Shown one piece after another: positions 25,813-35,511 of a DNA stretch of 64,000 nucleotides. Position 1 is the stretch's first letter. Each line of letters begins with the position of its first letter. The DNA is from Acidobacteriota bacterium. Its GTDB lineage: Bacteria; Acidobacteriota; Blastocatellia; Pyrinomonadales; Pyrinomonadaceae. The stretch lies in contig JAOAPX010000041.1 in NCBI GenBank assembly GCA_025463125.1, positions 1-64,000 on the forward strand, read 5' to 3'. The translations under genes and the position numbers were made by a program. The notes beneath the pieces are model-generated. The model had not been told where the DNA came from, did no database searches, and worked only from the letters and a program-made list of their open reading frames with translations.

Positions 25813-25906
25813 TTAATATTAAAGTACCGGTTTAATTTCAGGAAAAAATATAACCGTTTAAGACACAAAGCTTGAATTGTAAGACTTCAATCTTTGAAGG
25901 AGAAAT

Positions 25907-27049
25907 ATGGAACCGCTGGCAAATAAAATAAGACCGCGAAATTTAGATGATTACATCGGGCAAAAGCATCTTGTCGGTGAAGGAAAGCCTCTGCGTCTCG
26001 CGATCGAACAGAAACATATCTTTTCGTTTATTTTGTGGGGAACGCCCGGAACGGGCAAGACTACTTTAGCGAGAATTTACGCTAATGCGATAAACGCGGA
26101 TTTCTACGAATTGTCAGCCGTATCTGCCGGAAAAGAAGACATTAGAAAAATTATTGCAAAGCCGCGCGAAGAGAATCGTCCGAAAATTCTTTTTCTCGAC
26201 GAAATTCACAGGTTTAATAAAGCCCAGCAGGATTTTCTTTTGCCGTTTGTAGAGAGCGGGGAACTGAATCTGATCGGCGCAACCACGGAAAATCCGAGCT
26301 TTGAAGTTATTCCGGCTCTTCTTTCAAGATTACGCGTTTTTGTTTTACAGGAATTTTCCGAAGAGGATATGCGCAAAATTATCGCCCGAACCAATTTTAA
26401 TTTAGAAGAGGAAGCTGTCGAATGGCTTGTTTCGATGGCGAACGGCGATGCTCGTCAGGCGATTACAATGCTGGAAAATACGAACCGGCTTTATGAAGAA
26501 ATTACTTTAGAAACACTCAAGGAAACTTTGCAGTCAAAGTTCTTACGCTACGATAAAAAAGGTGAAGAACATTACAATTTGATCAGCGCGTTTATCAAAT
26601 CGATGCGCGCGAGTCAGCCGGATGCGGCGATCTATTATCTGGCTCGGATGATCGAAGGCGGAGAAGACCCGAAATTTATTGCGCGCAGAATGGTTATATT
26701 TGCCTCGGAAGATATAGGGATAGCTCAGCCGACGGCGCTTGTCGTGGCAAATGCGGTGTTCAGAGCAGTGGAAACAATCGGTTTACCCGAAGCCGGTATA
26801 AATTTGGCTCACGGCGTCGCGTATCTTTCCAATTGCCCGAAAGACAAAAGCGCCTATGAAGCTTATATGAGCGCGCTCGACGACGCGAAAAGACTCGGGA
26901 ACTTGCCTGTTCCGCTCGTCGTACGTAACGCTCCGACCGGCTTGATGAAAAAAATGGGCTACGGTGAAGGTTATGAAAAATATACGAAAGAAGATTTACT
27001 GCCGGAAAAAATAAAAAAGAAGAAATACTTCAAAAACGATAAAAAATAA
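25907..27049 (+). CDS. rarA: replication-associated recombination protein RarA (MgsA), AAA+ ATPase
   Basis: The N-terminus [19 protein letters not shown] is diagnostic. Walker A is GTPGTGKTT (45-53), Walker [11 protein letters not shown] (94-103), and sensor/arginine regions [13 protein letters not shown] and LLSRLRVF are present, then the RarA tetramerisation part ([36 protein letters not shown]). It acts at stalled replication forks. At 380 residues it is somewhat shorter than the usual 420-450 but contains all motifs. A strong GAAGGAGA precedes the ATG at 25907. Confidence 0.95.
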   Translation: MEPLANKIRPRNLDDYIGQKHLVGEGKPLRLAIEQKHIFSFILWGTPGTGKTTLARIYANAINADFYELSAVSAGKEDIRKIIAKPREENRPKILFLDEIHRFNKAQQDFLLPFVESGELNLIGATTENPSFEVIPALLSRLRVFVLQEFSEEDMRKIIARTNFNLEEEAVEWLVSMANGDARQAITMLENTNRLYEEITLETLKETLQSKFLRYDKKGEEHYNLISAFIKSMRASQPDAAIYYLARMIEGGEDPKFIARRMVIFASEDIGIAQPTALVVANAVFRAVETIGLPEAGINLAHGVAYLSNCPKDKSAYEAYMSALDDAKRLGNLPVPLVVRNAPTGLMKKMGYGEGYEKYTKEDLLPEKIKKKKYFKNDKK

Positions 27050-27088
27050 CTCGGACGGGAAGTACTTTAGATATTTATTTTTAGTTTA

Positions 27089-27868
27089 TTAAACGACCAT
27101 TCTGCGCCGAATGCTTCGCAAAGCCCATTCAAACGCGAGAAATGAAACGACTAAAAGATATATAAGCTCATACAGATGCCTCGCATAAAAGTTTCCGCTT
27201 AAACACGCCCGGGTTAAATCAATAACTGCCGTCGTAGGCAATAGATAAGCGATAATTTGCAGCCAAAAGGGAAGTATGTCTACCGGGAACCACGCGCCGC
27301 ACAGGAAAATTGTCGAGAAAAACAAGGCGAAAAATATATTGAAGTTGTCTATATCAAAAATATGCGCGGTGACCCCGAGCGCAAATCCTCCGAGATAGAG
27401 ACAACCGAGAATTAAAGGGATAATAGCCAGTATCGTATAAAACGACTCAGCCGAGCCGAAAATGACGATTAAAGGCAGGATAAAAAGCGAATCAATAACT
27501 CCTTTGCTGATCGCCCAGAAGATTTCCCCGGCTGCAAGAGACTCCGCGTTAACGGGCGTTGCCAGAATGGCATCGTAAGTCGATTGGTAAACCATTCTAA
27601 AATAAGCTCCGTAGGTCATCTCAAATACCGTTCGCATCAAAACGGTAAAAGCTAAAACGCCCGCGCCTACAAAAGAAAGATAGCTCATTCCCGAAACGTT
27701 CGATCCGATTAAAGCACCGACACCGAAACCGAATGCGAAAAATGTGAAAACGGGTTCGATTACGGGAGCGATAAGCTCTGTTTTCCAGAGACGTAGATAC
27801 ACCTTTAGATTTCGCCGCCATACAGACAGCGCGTCACTTATGTGAATATTATGCAGCCCGAGATGCAT
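27089..27868 (-). CDS. ABC-2 type transporter permease
   Basis: Six hydrophobic helices and the ABC-2 signature region (FLCGAWFPVDILPFWLQIIAYLLPTTAVIDLTRA) identify a NodJ/DrrB-like permease; the N-terminal RRNLKVYLRLWKTELIAPVIEPVF is also typical. It should pair with the ATPase at 29829-30734, its likely partner, although three unrelated genes separate them. Substrate unknown; related systems export polysaccharides, lipids or drugs. It is last in the minus-strand group. Confidence 0.88.
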   Translation of the reverse strand: MHLGLHNIHISDALSVWRRNLKVYLRLWKTELIAPVIEPVFTFFAFGFGVGALIGSNVSGMSYLSFVGAGVLAFTVLMRTVFEMTYGAYFRMVYQSTYDAILATPVNAESLAAGEIFWAISKGVIDSLFILPLIVIFGSAESFYTILAIIPLILGCLYLGGFALGVTAHIFDIDNFNIFFALFFSTIFLCGAWFPVDILPFWLQIIAYLLPTTAVIDLTRACLSGNFYARHLYELIYLLVVSFLAFEWALRSIRRRMVV

Positions 27869-28020
27869 ATTAAAGTGGTGCGGAAAACATTGAAAAAAAG
27901 GTAGTAATCATTTAATGTAAAGGTTTACTTTAACTGCCGCTAAATCAATAGTTTGCAATAAATTGACCTTGGTTGATTAATAAAATAATAAAAAGGTCGG
28001 CAAGCACACACCTCATGTTT

Positions 28021-28527
28021 TTATTCAATAAAATCAAACGGAAAAACCCTGGAATTTATCATTTCGAGCAGCTCTCCGAGACTGTTTTTGGCATTATCAA
28101 CGATCATTTCCGGATAATTGTATTTCAAAGCATGACGCTCAAATTCGTCTAAATCGAGAATTTGATAATTAAAGTCTTTCCAAACCAAAACGTCTATGTC
28201 CAGATCTATATAATCCAGAATGTTGTTTTCAAAAACCGGCGGTATATTGACGTTGCAGTAAAAGTTCCTCAATCCGCCGGACGGTTCGTGAAACCTAAAA
28301 ACGTTATACCATTTGTCCAGCCAGTAATATTCGTATGAAATTGTGCCGCGTCTTATAACGCCGAGGTCGCTGTGAACAACTTCTTTTTCGAATTCGCCGA
28401 CGAAAGTTAAAAGCGATTCCGAGCGCTCGATGAATTTGCAGTCCCAGCTGCGATGAATTTTATTGTCGTATTTACGCGCGTTTATTCTAACTATATTTTC
28501 GCTTAAATAATTTTCGCTTAAATTCAA
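28021..28527 (-). CDS. DUF402-family protein (nucleoside tri/diphosphate phosphatase-like)
   Basis: The DUF402 core is present: SYEYYWLDKWYNVFRFHEP, GGLRNFYCNVNIPP and DYIDLDIDVLVWKD, with the conserved acidic cluster that binds metal. A characterised relative in Firmicutes hydrolyses nucleoside tri- and diphosphates; whether this one does is inference. The frame starts with TTG at 28525-28527, overlapping the hydrolase stop by 4 bp and preceded by AAGGAAGTGA, so translational coupling is likely. The N-terminus repeats a short Leu-Ser-Glu-Asn motif. Confidence 0.8.
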   Translation of the reverse strand: MNLSENYLSENIVRINARKYDNKIHRSWDCKFIERSESLLTFVGEFEKEVVHSDLGVIRRGTISYEYYWLDKWYNVFRFHEPSGGLRNFYCNVNIPPVFENNILDYIDLDIDVLVWKDFNYQILDLDEFERHALKYNYPEMIVDNAKNSLGELLEMINSRVFPFDFIE

Positions 28528-29300
28528 AATTTCACTTCCTTGATAAAACTTTTTAAGACCGAATTAAACTGTTCGGGTTGTTCCATATTGGAAAAATGAC
28601 CGGCATTTTTTACAACGAAAAGCCTGGAGTTTTTTATTCGGTCGTTCAGTGACTTTGCCGTTTGCAAATCGGTCACTCGATCTTCTTCGCCGAAAATTAA
28701 AGCGGTCGGAACATTTATCCGTTCTAAAACGCTTGTCTGATCTTTACGCTCAGCCATCGCTTTTAAAGCTGAAATGGCGGATGCCGGCGCGGTTTCGCCG
28801 AACAAGTTTTCAAGCTCTTTTAACAGTTCCGGATTTTCATTTTTAGTATGCGGGCTGATTAAATTCGGCATCATTTTTTCGCGTAAGGTTTGAACTCCGA
28901 CGGTTTTTATCTGCTCGATTGTTTCAAACCTTTGCAGCCTTTTTTCATCCGTATCGGCGACAGCGTTTGTGTCGCACAAAATGAGCGCGGAAAATATTTC
29001 AGGATGTAAACGGTACAGGTTTAAGATAACGTAGCCGCCGATTGAAAGTCCGCCGATGATGGCTTTACCTATATTCAAAAACTGCAAAAGTTCCGCAATA
29101 TCCTCAGCCATTTCTTCGATCGAATCGGCGGGCGGCAAATCTTTAGAAATTCCGAAGCCTCTGAAATCAGGTAAAATCAAACGGCAGCCCTGTTCGGTTA
29201 TAGCTTCTATTTGACTTCGCCACATTTTTCCCGAAAGCGGAAAAGCGTGTAAAAAAACGATCGGCGTTCCTTCGCCATAATCTTCAAAATACATTTTCAT
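28524..29300 (-). CDS. alpha/beta-hydrolase
   Basis: The fold's landmarks are clear: oxyanion-hole region VFLHAFPLSGKMW, nucleophile elbow GGLSIGG, the acid in FGEEDRVTD, and the catalytic His in NAGHFSNMEQPE. At 258 residues with a short lid it resembles the 3-oxoadipate enol-lactonase/esterase group, but the substrate cannot be assigned. It overlaps the DUF402 gene by 4 bp and follows the stress-protein gene by 7 bp. Confidence 0.88.
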   Translation of the reverse strand: MKMYFEDYGEGTPIVFLHAFPLSGKMWRSQIEAITEQGCRLILPDFRGFGISKDLPPADSIEEMAEDIAELLQFLNIGKAIIGGLSIGGYVILNLYRLHPEIFSALILCDTNAVADTDEKRLQRFETIEQIKTVGVQTLREKMMPNLISPHTKNENPELLKELENLFGETAPASAISALKAMAERKDQTSVLERINVPTALIFGEEDRVTDLQTAKSLNDRIKNSRLFVVKNAGHFSNMEQPEQFNSVLKSFIKEVKF

Positions 29301-29307
29301 AAAAATT

Positions 29308-29763
29308 TTACGACGCGCTTGTTTTAACGACCATTACCGAGCAGGGCGCTTTATGGACTACCGAATCGGAAACCGAACCGAGCAGAAGTCTCTCCCAGAG
29401 ATTGTATCCGTGAGAGCCGACGATTACTAAGTCTGCTTTCATAGCCGTTGCCGTTTCGACGATTTTAGTTTCCGGGGTGCCGATTAAAACCTCGGTCGAA
29501 ACAACAATCCCCGTGCCGGGAAACAAATCCAGAATTTGCTCTTTCGCTTTGCGCAGAACGTTTTCCGTGTGCTCCTTTGAAGACTGTTCGATTTCGACCG
29601 TCGAAGGCAGATAACCGGAATATATATCGACCGCTAAAGGGAGAGCCATGTCGATAACCGACACTATTTTGATTTCATCACCAAAAGTGAAATTAAATTT
29701 TCGGATTGTACTGATCGCGCATTCACTATATTTTGTTCCGTCCGTAGCAAATAAAACTTTCAT
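29308..29763 (-). CDS. universal stress protein (UspA family)
   Basis: At 151 residues it is a single Usp domain. The ATP-binding motif G-x2-G-x9-G-S is seen in GSHGYNLWERLLLGSVSD, and the protein ends with APCSVMVVK as in the family. The ATG at 29763 is preceded by two AAGGAGAAA stretches, a strong ribosome binding site. It sits between the ABC ATPase gene and the hydrolase. Confidence 0.92.
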   Translation of the reverse strand: MKVLFATDGTKYSECAISTIRKFNFTFGDEIKIVSVIDMALPLAVDIYSGYLPSTVEIEQSSKEHTENVLRKAKEQILDLFPGTGIVVSTEVLIGTPETKIVETATAMKADLVIVGSHGYNLWERLLLGSVSDSVVHKAPCSVMVVKTSAS

Positions 29764-29828
29764 GTTTTTCTCCTTTTTCTCCTTTTTTAGTTTGATGTCG
29801 GATATATTATAACCGAATTATATCCAAC

Positions 29829-30734
29829 TCAATTTTTTACAAACTGTAAAAAAACATCCTCCAGATTAGACGGTCTCAGAATCGGTTGCTTAGCTGCAAA
29901 TCGTTGAAGCAGCGGCGTTAAAACTTCCATCGAGTCGGCGAAATAAATATGAGTCGATCCGCGTTTTTGCATTATTATTTTCGGATGATTAAAAGAAGCT
30001 TCGGCAGCATTTAATCCGCGTATTTCGAGCGCGTATTTTTTGACATTGCTTTGGATAATTTCCCTCGGCACGCCATCTGAAATGATTTTTCCGTCTGATA
30101 AAATAACCAACCGGTTCGAAAGTTTTTCCGCTTCGTCCATATAGTGTGTCGAGAGAATTGTCGTAAGTTTTGAAACGCTCCGCAATTCTTCGAGCTTTTC
30201 CCATATTTCCAGCCGGACATTCGGATCGAGCCCGGTCGTCGGCTCGTCGAGCAGAAGTATTTTGGGTTTGTGCAGTAAAGCTCGTGCGATAACTAAACGA
30301 CGTTTCATGCCGCCAGACAGATGATCCACCTTCGCGTCCTTTTTGTCGGACAACCTGATAAAATCCAGAAGCTCGTCGCAGCGCTTATCGATTGAATGCT
30401 TCGGCAAGCGAAAATACCTGGAATAAACCAGAAGATTTTCTTTAACATTTAAATCCGGATCGAGATTGTTTTCCTGTGGAACGATGCCGATCATAGAGCG
30501 TATTTCTCGCCCGTTTTTCATGACGTCAAAATTTCCTACTTTTAGACTGCCGCCCGACAGAGGGGAACGGCAGGCGATCATACGCATCGTGGTTGATTTT
30601 CCCGCGCCGTTTTCACCTAAAATCGAAAAGGTTTCGCCTTCGACAACATCGAACGAAATATTATCGACGGCGGTGAAATTCCGGTAACGCTTGATTAAAT
30701 TTCGAGCTTCGACTGCGTGATTCATATTCTGCAA
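29829..30734 (-). CDS. ABC transporter ATP-binding protein (NodI/DrrA type)
   Basis: It has Walker A GENGAGKSTT, Q-loop VPQENNLDPDL, signature LSGGMKRRLVIARALL and Walker B ILLLDEPTTGLDP with the switch His in STHYMDEAEKL. The C-terminal ~70 residues form the extension typical of ABC-2 exporters. It should drive the permease encoded at 27089-27868. A MarR-family regulator is encoded 18 bp upstream and may control the unit. Confidence 0.92.
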   Translation of the reverse strand: MQNMNHAVEARNLIKRYRNFTAVDNISFDVVEGETFSILGENGAGKSTTMRMIACRSPLSGGSLKVGNFDVMKNGREIRSMIGIVPQENNLDPDLNVKENLLVYSRYFRLPKHSIDKRCDELLDFIRLSDKKDAKVDHLSGGMKRRLVIARALLHKPKILLLDEPTTGLDPNVRLEIWEKLEELRSVSKLTTILSTHYMDEAEKLSNRLVILSDGKIISDGVPREIIQSNVKKYALEIRGLNAAEASFNHPKIIMQKRGSTHIYFADSMEVLTPLLQRFAAKQPILRPSNLEDVFLQFVKN

Positions 30735-30752
30735 AATCCTGAAAATAAGCTT

Positions 30753-31175
30753 TTAAGAAATTAAATTTTTGAGTGTTTTCTCCAGAAGCTGAAACAGGAT
30801 CATCTTCTCGGTTTCCGTCAAATTAGAATAAATATCCGCTTCCAGTTCCTGCCAAATTTTTTCTACTTCCGGACGAATTTCGACGCCTTTTTTTGTCAAA
30901 AGAACCTGGGTCGCGCGCCCGTCGGATTCGTCTTTTTGTAATTTTACAAATCCGTTTTCGACTAAATTCTTTATCATTATATTCACGGTCGGCGGAGAAA
31001 GATTTAGATTTTTGGCGATGACATTCTGTCTCTGCCGATCTTCAGACCACAAAGAAATAAGTATAAATATCTGACCGCTATGCAGCCCGACCGCGCCCAA
31101 AGCCTTCTCGAGATTGATGCGATAAGCATTAAAAACTTGATTGAATAAGTAGTTTACCGTGTTTTTTAATTCCAT
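30753..31175 (-). CDS. MarR-family transcriptional regulator
   Basis: The 140-residue winged-helix protein has the recognition region NVIAKNLNLSPPTVNIMIKNLVENG and the wing KDESDGRATQVLLTKKG. MarR proteins are dimers that usually repress their own operon and lose DNA binding when a small ligand arrives. It precedes the ABC transporter genes on the same strand, suggesting ligand-controlled export. A candidate operator lies upstream at 31246-31268. Confidence 0.92.
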   Translation of the reverse strand: MELKNTVNYLFNQVFNAYRINLEKALGAVGLHSGQIFILISLWSEDRQRQNVIAKNLNLSPPTVNIMIKNLVENGFVKLQKDESDGRATQVLLTKKGVEIRPEVEKIWQELEADIYSNLTETEKMILFQLLEKTLKNLIS

Positions 31176-31245
31176 ATATTATAATTAGTCGCCTAAGCAT
31201 AATTTATTAGAGTTCTAATTATAAGTCAACTAACGAATATTAATG

Positions 31246-31268
31246 AGTAAGCAAATAGTTAGCTTACT
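31246..31268. promoter_or_regulatory. candidate MarR operator
   Basis: Inverted half-sites agtaagc (31246-31252) and gcttact (31262-31268) are separated by 9 bp, in the size range of MarR operators. The site lies about 70 bp upstream of the marR start in a very AT-rich region. A second, looser pair (ataatta/taattat) lies closer to the gene. No binding data support either. Confidence 0.35.
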
Positions 31269-31358
31269 ATTCAAATATACTGAGTATGCTTATTAATATA
31301 ATTGTTGATTGTATGGAATTTAGAGAATGCCAGAGGAATCGCCCGAGATTGAAGAAAC

Positions 31359-31402
31359 AAAAAAGCGAAGAACAATTTTAACTTACTGTTCCTCGCTTTT
31401 TT
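31359..31402 (-). terminator. terminator after the transaldolase gene
   Basis: The arms aaaaaagcgaagaaca (31359-31374) and tgttcctcgctttttt (31387-31402) form a 16-bp stem with one non-Watson-Crick pair. T-runs at both ends allow termination in both directions. Confidence 0.85.
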
Positions 31403-31423
31403 TATGTTTATTTAAGCCGGGCT

Positions 31424-32077
31424 TTATTTTTCGAAGCCGCCTTTTTTCCAGTCGTTCATAAACGACTCCATGCCTTTATCCGTAAGAGGATGTTTGACGA
31501 GCTGTTCGATTACTTTGAAAGGAATAGTTGCCACGTGCGCGCCGACCAGGGCGGCGTCTACGATATGCATCGGGTGACGAATAGAAGCGGCGAGCACTTC
31601 TGTTTCGAAATTATAGTTGTCGTAAATCTGCACGATGTCCGAAATCAGCTGCATACCGTTTTGACCGATGTCGTCCAGTCTTCCGATAAAAGGCGAGATA
31701 TAACTCGCGCCCGCTTTTGCCGCCAGAAGAGCCTGCGCCGCCGAAAAGCATAAAGTTACGTTTACCTTTGTACCTTCATTACGGAAGATTCTCGTGGCTT
31801 TTAATCCGTCCAAAGTTAAAGGACATTTGATAACCACATTCGGGGCGATCTTTGCCAGTTCACGTCCCTGTTTAACCATTCCTTCCGCGTCCAAAGCCGT
31901 GACTTCTGCGGAAACGTCTCCATTGACGATTTCGCAGATTTTAGCAATATGCTCGCTAAAATTTACGTCCTTTTCTTTTGCAATCAAAGATGGATTCGTC
32001 GTGACGCCGTCGATCAGTCCAAGTTCGTTGGCTTGTCTTATTTCATCCAGGTTTGCCGTATCAATAAAAAATTTCAT
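31424..32077 (-). CDS. fsa: transaldolase / fructose-6-phosphate aldolase family
   Basis: The short transaldolase of 217 residues starts [13 protein letters not shown] and has [12 protein letters not shown]. The Schiff-base lysine lies in VVIKCPLT (K84); [21 protein letters not shown] and [11 protein letters not shown] follow. Members either transfer dihydroxyacetone in the pentose phosphate pathway or cleave fructose 6-phosphate; the sequence does not separate the two, so the symbol is tentative. TTTTAGAGGAAA precedes the ATG at 32077. Confidence 0.92.
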   Translation of the reverse strand: MKFFIDTANLDEIRQANELGLIDGVTTNPSLIAKEKDVNFSEHIAKICEIVNGDVSAEVTALDAEGMVKQGRELAKIAPNVVIKCPLTLDGLKATRIFRNEGTKVNVTLCFSAAQALLAAKAGASYISPFIGRLDDIGQNGMQLISDIVQIYDNYNFETEVLAASIRHPMHIVDAALVGAHVATIPFKVIEQLVKHPLTDKGMESFMNDWKKGGFEK

Positions 32078-32192
32078 AATGTTTTCCTCTAAAAAAATAT
32101 CTCTGAAACCGTGTCAAGTAAGTAGAATCAATAATAAAGCAATTTATCCGCAACTAACAATTACCATTTTAAAAACAGTTCGCTCCGCAAGC

Positions 32193-32942
32193 TTAATTTG
32201 CTCGTTTTACGGGATTTGAAAGCTTTCCGATGCCTTCGATTTCAACTTCGCAGACATCTCCGTTTTTCAACTGTGAAACCCCGGAAGGCGTTCCCGTCGC
32301 GATCACGTCTCCGGCTTTTAGAGACATCTGCCGGGAAATGTACCTGATTAAAAAATCGACATTGAAAACCATCTGTGATGTTCGCCCCGTTTGTTTGATT
32401 TCACCGTTCACTTTTGTTGTCAATTTTATGTCAGTCGTATCCAGATCGGTTTCGATAAAAGAGGCAACCGGACAAAATGTATCGAATGATTTAGCGCGCG
32501 TAAACTGTACGTCTGCGCGCTGCAAATCTCTTGCCGTCACGTCGTTTAAAATGGTGTATCCGAAAACATATTCGAGGGCATTGACCGAATCGGCTAAATT
32601 TTTACAATCACGTCCGATAACCAGAGCGAGTTCGCCTTCGTGTTCAACCCGGTTCGATTGCTCGGGCAAAAGAATATCTTCGCCGTCGGTAATCAGAGCC
32701 GACGGCGCCTTTAAAAATAAAAGCGGCTCGGTCGGAACCGCGTTTCCGAGTTCGGCGGCGTGTTCTGCGTAATTTCGACCGACGCAGACAATCTTTGAAG
32801 GCTCGACCGGCGGCAGAAGCTTGATTTCGTGCAAATTGTAAGAATCCGAAAGTTTTTGATTGTTTTCATACGAAAAAACCTTCTCGTTATCGATAACCCC
32901 GGTTTTTATTTGATTGTTAACGGTAAAACGGCAAATTTTCAT
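32193..32942 (-). CDS. fumarylacetoacetate hydrolase-family protein
   Basis: The start is placed at the ATG of MKICRFTV, the usual N-terminus of the family. Motifs are VCVGRNYAEHAAELGN, RVEHEGELALVIGRD (metal-binding Glu residues) and FGYTILNDVTARDLQ, ending with IATGTPSGVSQLKNGD. The family includes acylpyruvases, oxaloacetate decarboxylases and 2-hydroxyhepta-2,4-diene-1,7-dioate isomerases; the substrate is not resolved here. It begins 7 bp after the FnIII lipoprotein gene. Confidence 0.9.
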   Translation of the reverse strand: MKICRFTVNNQIKTGVIDNEKVFSYENNQKLSDSYNLHEIKLLPPVEPSKIVCVGRNYAEHAAELGNAVPTEPLLFLKAPSALITDGEDILLPEQSNRVEHEGELALVIGRDCKNLADSVNALEYVFGYTILNDVTARDLQRADVQFTRAKSFDTFCPVASFIETDLDTTDIKLTTKVNGEIKQTGRTSQMVFNVDFLIRYISRQMSLKAGDVIATGTPSGVSQLKNGDVCEVEIEGIGKLSNPVKRAN

Positions 32943-32949
32943 AAATATT

Positions 32950-34065
32950 TTAGGGAAGCGTTTCAGAAACAATTTCCGACGGTTCGCTTATATTGCCGGC
33001 TGTATCGACGGCGGTTAAATAGTAATAATATGTTTTCCCTGTTTCTACGTTTGTATCTTGAAATGTGTTTGCCGTCAATAACTCTTTCGTGAGCAATGTC
33101 CACACGGATTTTGATAAGTTTGGATCCGTCGAACGATATATTCGATAGCCCGCGATATCCTTTTCCGGATTCGTCGCAAAGAAAATTGAAAGATTGAGCG
33201 GCGCTGCGGCAATTGTAATTGCGCCCGGCGCGCTCGGCGGAAACGCATCTACCGGCGTAATTCTTACGATGTTCGATTCGAGGCTTTCGACCGGTTCGCC
33301 GCCGCCGCCTACTGAAACCGATCGGACGAAATAAAAATATTCCTTATTAAATTCAAAAAGATTATCCGAATAATTTGTGTCCGAAACAGGCGCGGCATTT
33401 AGAAGTTTTGCTGTATCGTTTTTTGAATCGGAACGGTATAAATTGTAACCGAGGATATTTACCGGAACTGACCCGTTGATATTTGCCCTCGGCGCCTGCC
33501 ATTTAAGCAGCACGCCGTCCTGGCTGACGCTCGCTGAAAGCGCTTCGGGATTACCGGCGACGTTCGCCGACGGATCAATTAAAAGAAAATTCGAGAAAGC
33601 GGCTTTTTGCCCGGAATTATTTACAAAGCGTATCGCGTAACGAATGCGAACCGGCTGCGCCGCAAATTCGAGCGTGTCCGTATAAGTTAATCTCTGCAGC
33701 GCGAAATCAGAATTCGATATCTGAAGATTGCCGATCAATGTGCTGCGCGAAGCAAACTCTTCTTCCGTTAAAGTGAGCGGGGAATCGGCAGCTTCGACGA
33801 GGCGATAGATGTCTGCGCGGTTTATGCTCAGAACATTTCCTTCAGACGCATTTCGAGCAGGCATTCGCCAGGAAAGAATGATTTGTCCGCCTCTCTGAAA
33901 ACCGTTTATTTCCACTCTCTGCGAAACGCTTTCAACCGGCGGCAGCGGCGGTTTACGTTTTCCGCAGCTTATTGTTATAAGCAAAGCACAAAGTGTAAAC
34001 GCTAATGCTGTTTTATTAATAAGTCTAATGCTTAAAAAAAGGGGCTTAAGTAAGTGTTTTAACAT
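32950..34065 (-). CDS. lipoprotein with fibronectin type III domains
   Basis: A signal peptide ends in a lipobox (ALLITISCGK), so the mature protein should start with a lipidated Cys. The rest contains at least two, perhaps three, FnIII-like domains (GVLLKWQAPRAN...GYNLYRS; SPTVD-type DAFPPSAPGAITIA...AGYRIYRS; YYYYLTAVDTAGNISEPS). It should be anchored in the envelope with a binding or structural role. It lies 9 bp downstream of hslU in the same direction. Confidence 0.82.
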   Translation of the reverse strand: MLKHLLKPLFLSIRLINKTALAFTLCALLITISCGKRKPPLPPVESVSQRVEINGFQRGGQIILSWRMPARNASEGNVLSINRADIYRLVEAADSPLTLTEEEFASRSTLIGNLQISNSDFALQRLTYTDTLEFAAQPVRIRYAIRFVNNSGQKAAFSNFLLIDPSANVAGNPEALSASVSQDGVLLKWQAPRANINGSVPVNILGYNLYRSDSKNDTAKLLNAAPVSDTNYSDNLFEFNKEYFYFVRSVSVGGGGEPVESLESNIVRITPVDAFPPSAPGAITIAAAPLNLSIFFATNPEKDIAGYRIYRSTDPNLSKSVWTLLTKELLTANTFQDTNVETGKTYYYYLTAVDTAGNISEPSEIVSETLP

Positions 34066-34074
34066 CGATCTGTT

Positions 34075-35478
34075 TTAGAGTACATACTGCCTTAAATTCT
34101 GATCCTGAATCAGCCCGCCGAGCTTCGTTTGCACGTATTCGGCGTCGATCGTCTGGTCTTTTTCTTCGAGCTCGCCGCCGAGAAAACTGATTTCTTCGAG
34201 CAGTTTTTCGAGCAGTGTGTGGAGCCTTCGCGCGCCGATGTTTTCTGTGTTTTTGTTTATTTCTTCGGTCATCTGCGCTATCGCTTCAATCGCGTCTTCA
34301 GTGAAGTTAAGCGCTATATCCTCGGTCTTAAGCAGTGCTTGATATTGCTTAATAAGCGAATTCTTAGGCTGCGTAAGAATTCGCTTAAGGTCGTTTATCG
34401 TTAAGGGCTCAAGCTCGACGCGAATCGGAAATCTGCCTTGAAGTTCCGGAATCAGGTCCGAAGGCTTCGAAACATGAAACGCTCCGGCGGCAATAAAAAG
34501 AATATGTTCGGTGTTAACCATTCCGTAACGAGTATTGACGTTTGTTCCTTCGACGATCGGCAGCAAGTCTCGCTGAACGCCTTCGCGCGAGACATCTGGA
34601 TTGCCGCCGCTTTCTCTTCCGGCGATTTTGTCTATTTCATCAAGGAATATGATTCCGGATGATTCCGTTTTTTCGATGGCGGAACGCGTAATCTGTTCCA
34701 TATCGATTAAACTTTCCTGCTCGTCCCGGATTAGATATGCGCGGGCTTCGGAAATCTTCATTTTTCGCCGGACGCTTTTTTGCGGAAACATATTGCCGAA
34801 CATGTCTCGAAAATTAACGCCCATTTCTTCCATTCCCTGACCGCCGACAAAATCGATCATCGGCGTCGAGCGGTCTTGAGTTTCGATTTCAATGAGACGG
34901 TCGTTTAAATCTCCGCCGCGCAATTGCTCTCGTAATTTTTCGCGTGTTCGGTTAACCGGCTTTTCGTCGGAAGCGAAATCGTCGGTTTTGTCGAAGCTGT
35001 ATGTAGAGCTGGAATTGGGCAGAAGTATGTCGAGTATCTTTTCTTCGACGTTGTTTTCCGCCTGCAAGCGTACTTCTTCAAAGCTCGCTTGTTTTGTCAT
35101 ATCGATCGCGACTTCGGTTAATTCGCGCACCATGCTTTCGACGTCTCGACCGACATATCCTACTTCCGTAAATTTCGAAGCTTCGATTTTAATAAACGGG
35201 GAATTGGCGAGACGCGCCAAACGCCTTGCGATTTCGGTTTTGCCCACGCCGGTCGATCCGATCATCAGAATGTTTTTCGGCAGAACGTCTCGCGCGATTT
35301 CAGGCGGAAGCTTCTGCCTGCGTATTCTGTTGCGGAGCGCTACGGCTACAGCGCGCTTGGCGTTGTTTTGCCCAACGACGTATTTATCGAGCTCTGCGAC
35401 GATTTCACGCGGGGTAAGTTCGTCGAGCTTTATTTGAAGCGAATTTTTTTGTGTTTCACCACTAAGATATATCGGCAT
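34075..35478 (-). CDS. hslU: HslU, ATPase subunit of the HslUV protease
   Basis: The AAA+ unfoldase has LTPREIVAELDKYVVGQ, Walker A GSTGVGKT (74-81), Walker B GIIFLDEIDKIAG, and the sensor region PELQGRFPIRVEL. The intermediate domain (about 110-230) is present. The C-terminal residues end in YVL, resembling the HslV-contacting tail of the family. It unfolds substrates and feeds them to HslV, encoded 33 bp upstream. Length (467) is normal. Confidence 0.97.
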   Translation of the reverse strand: MPIYLSGETQKNSLQIKLDELTPREIVAELDKYVVGQNNAKRAVAVALRNRIRRQKLPPEIARDVLPKNILMIGSTGVGKTEIARRLARLANSPFIKIEASKFTEVGYVGRDVESMVRELTEVAIDMTKQASFEEVRLQAENNVEEKILDILLPNSSSTYSFDKTDDFASDEKPVNRTREKLREQLRGGDLNDRLIEIETQDRSTPMIDFVGGQGMEEMGVNFRDMFGNMFPQKSVRRKMKISEARAYLIRDEQESLIDMEQITRSAIEKTESSGIIFLDEIDKIAGRESGGNPDVSREGVQRDLLPIVEGTNVNTRYGMVNTEHILFIAAGAFHVSKPSDLIPELQGRFPIRVELEPLTINDLKRILTQPKNSLIKQYQALLKTEDIALNFTEDAIEAIAQMTEEINKNTENIGARRLHTLLEKLLEEISFLGGELEEKDQTIDAEYVQTKLGGLIQDQNLRQYVL

Positions 35479-35511
35479 TTTTATTTTATAAAAAGTAAAA
35501 GTATAGAAAAA

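Noticed and set aside
34892-35437. 181-residue plus-strand frame opposite hslU
   Set aside because: Antisense shadow of a firmly identified gene, with low-complexity Ser/Arg composition.
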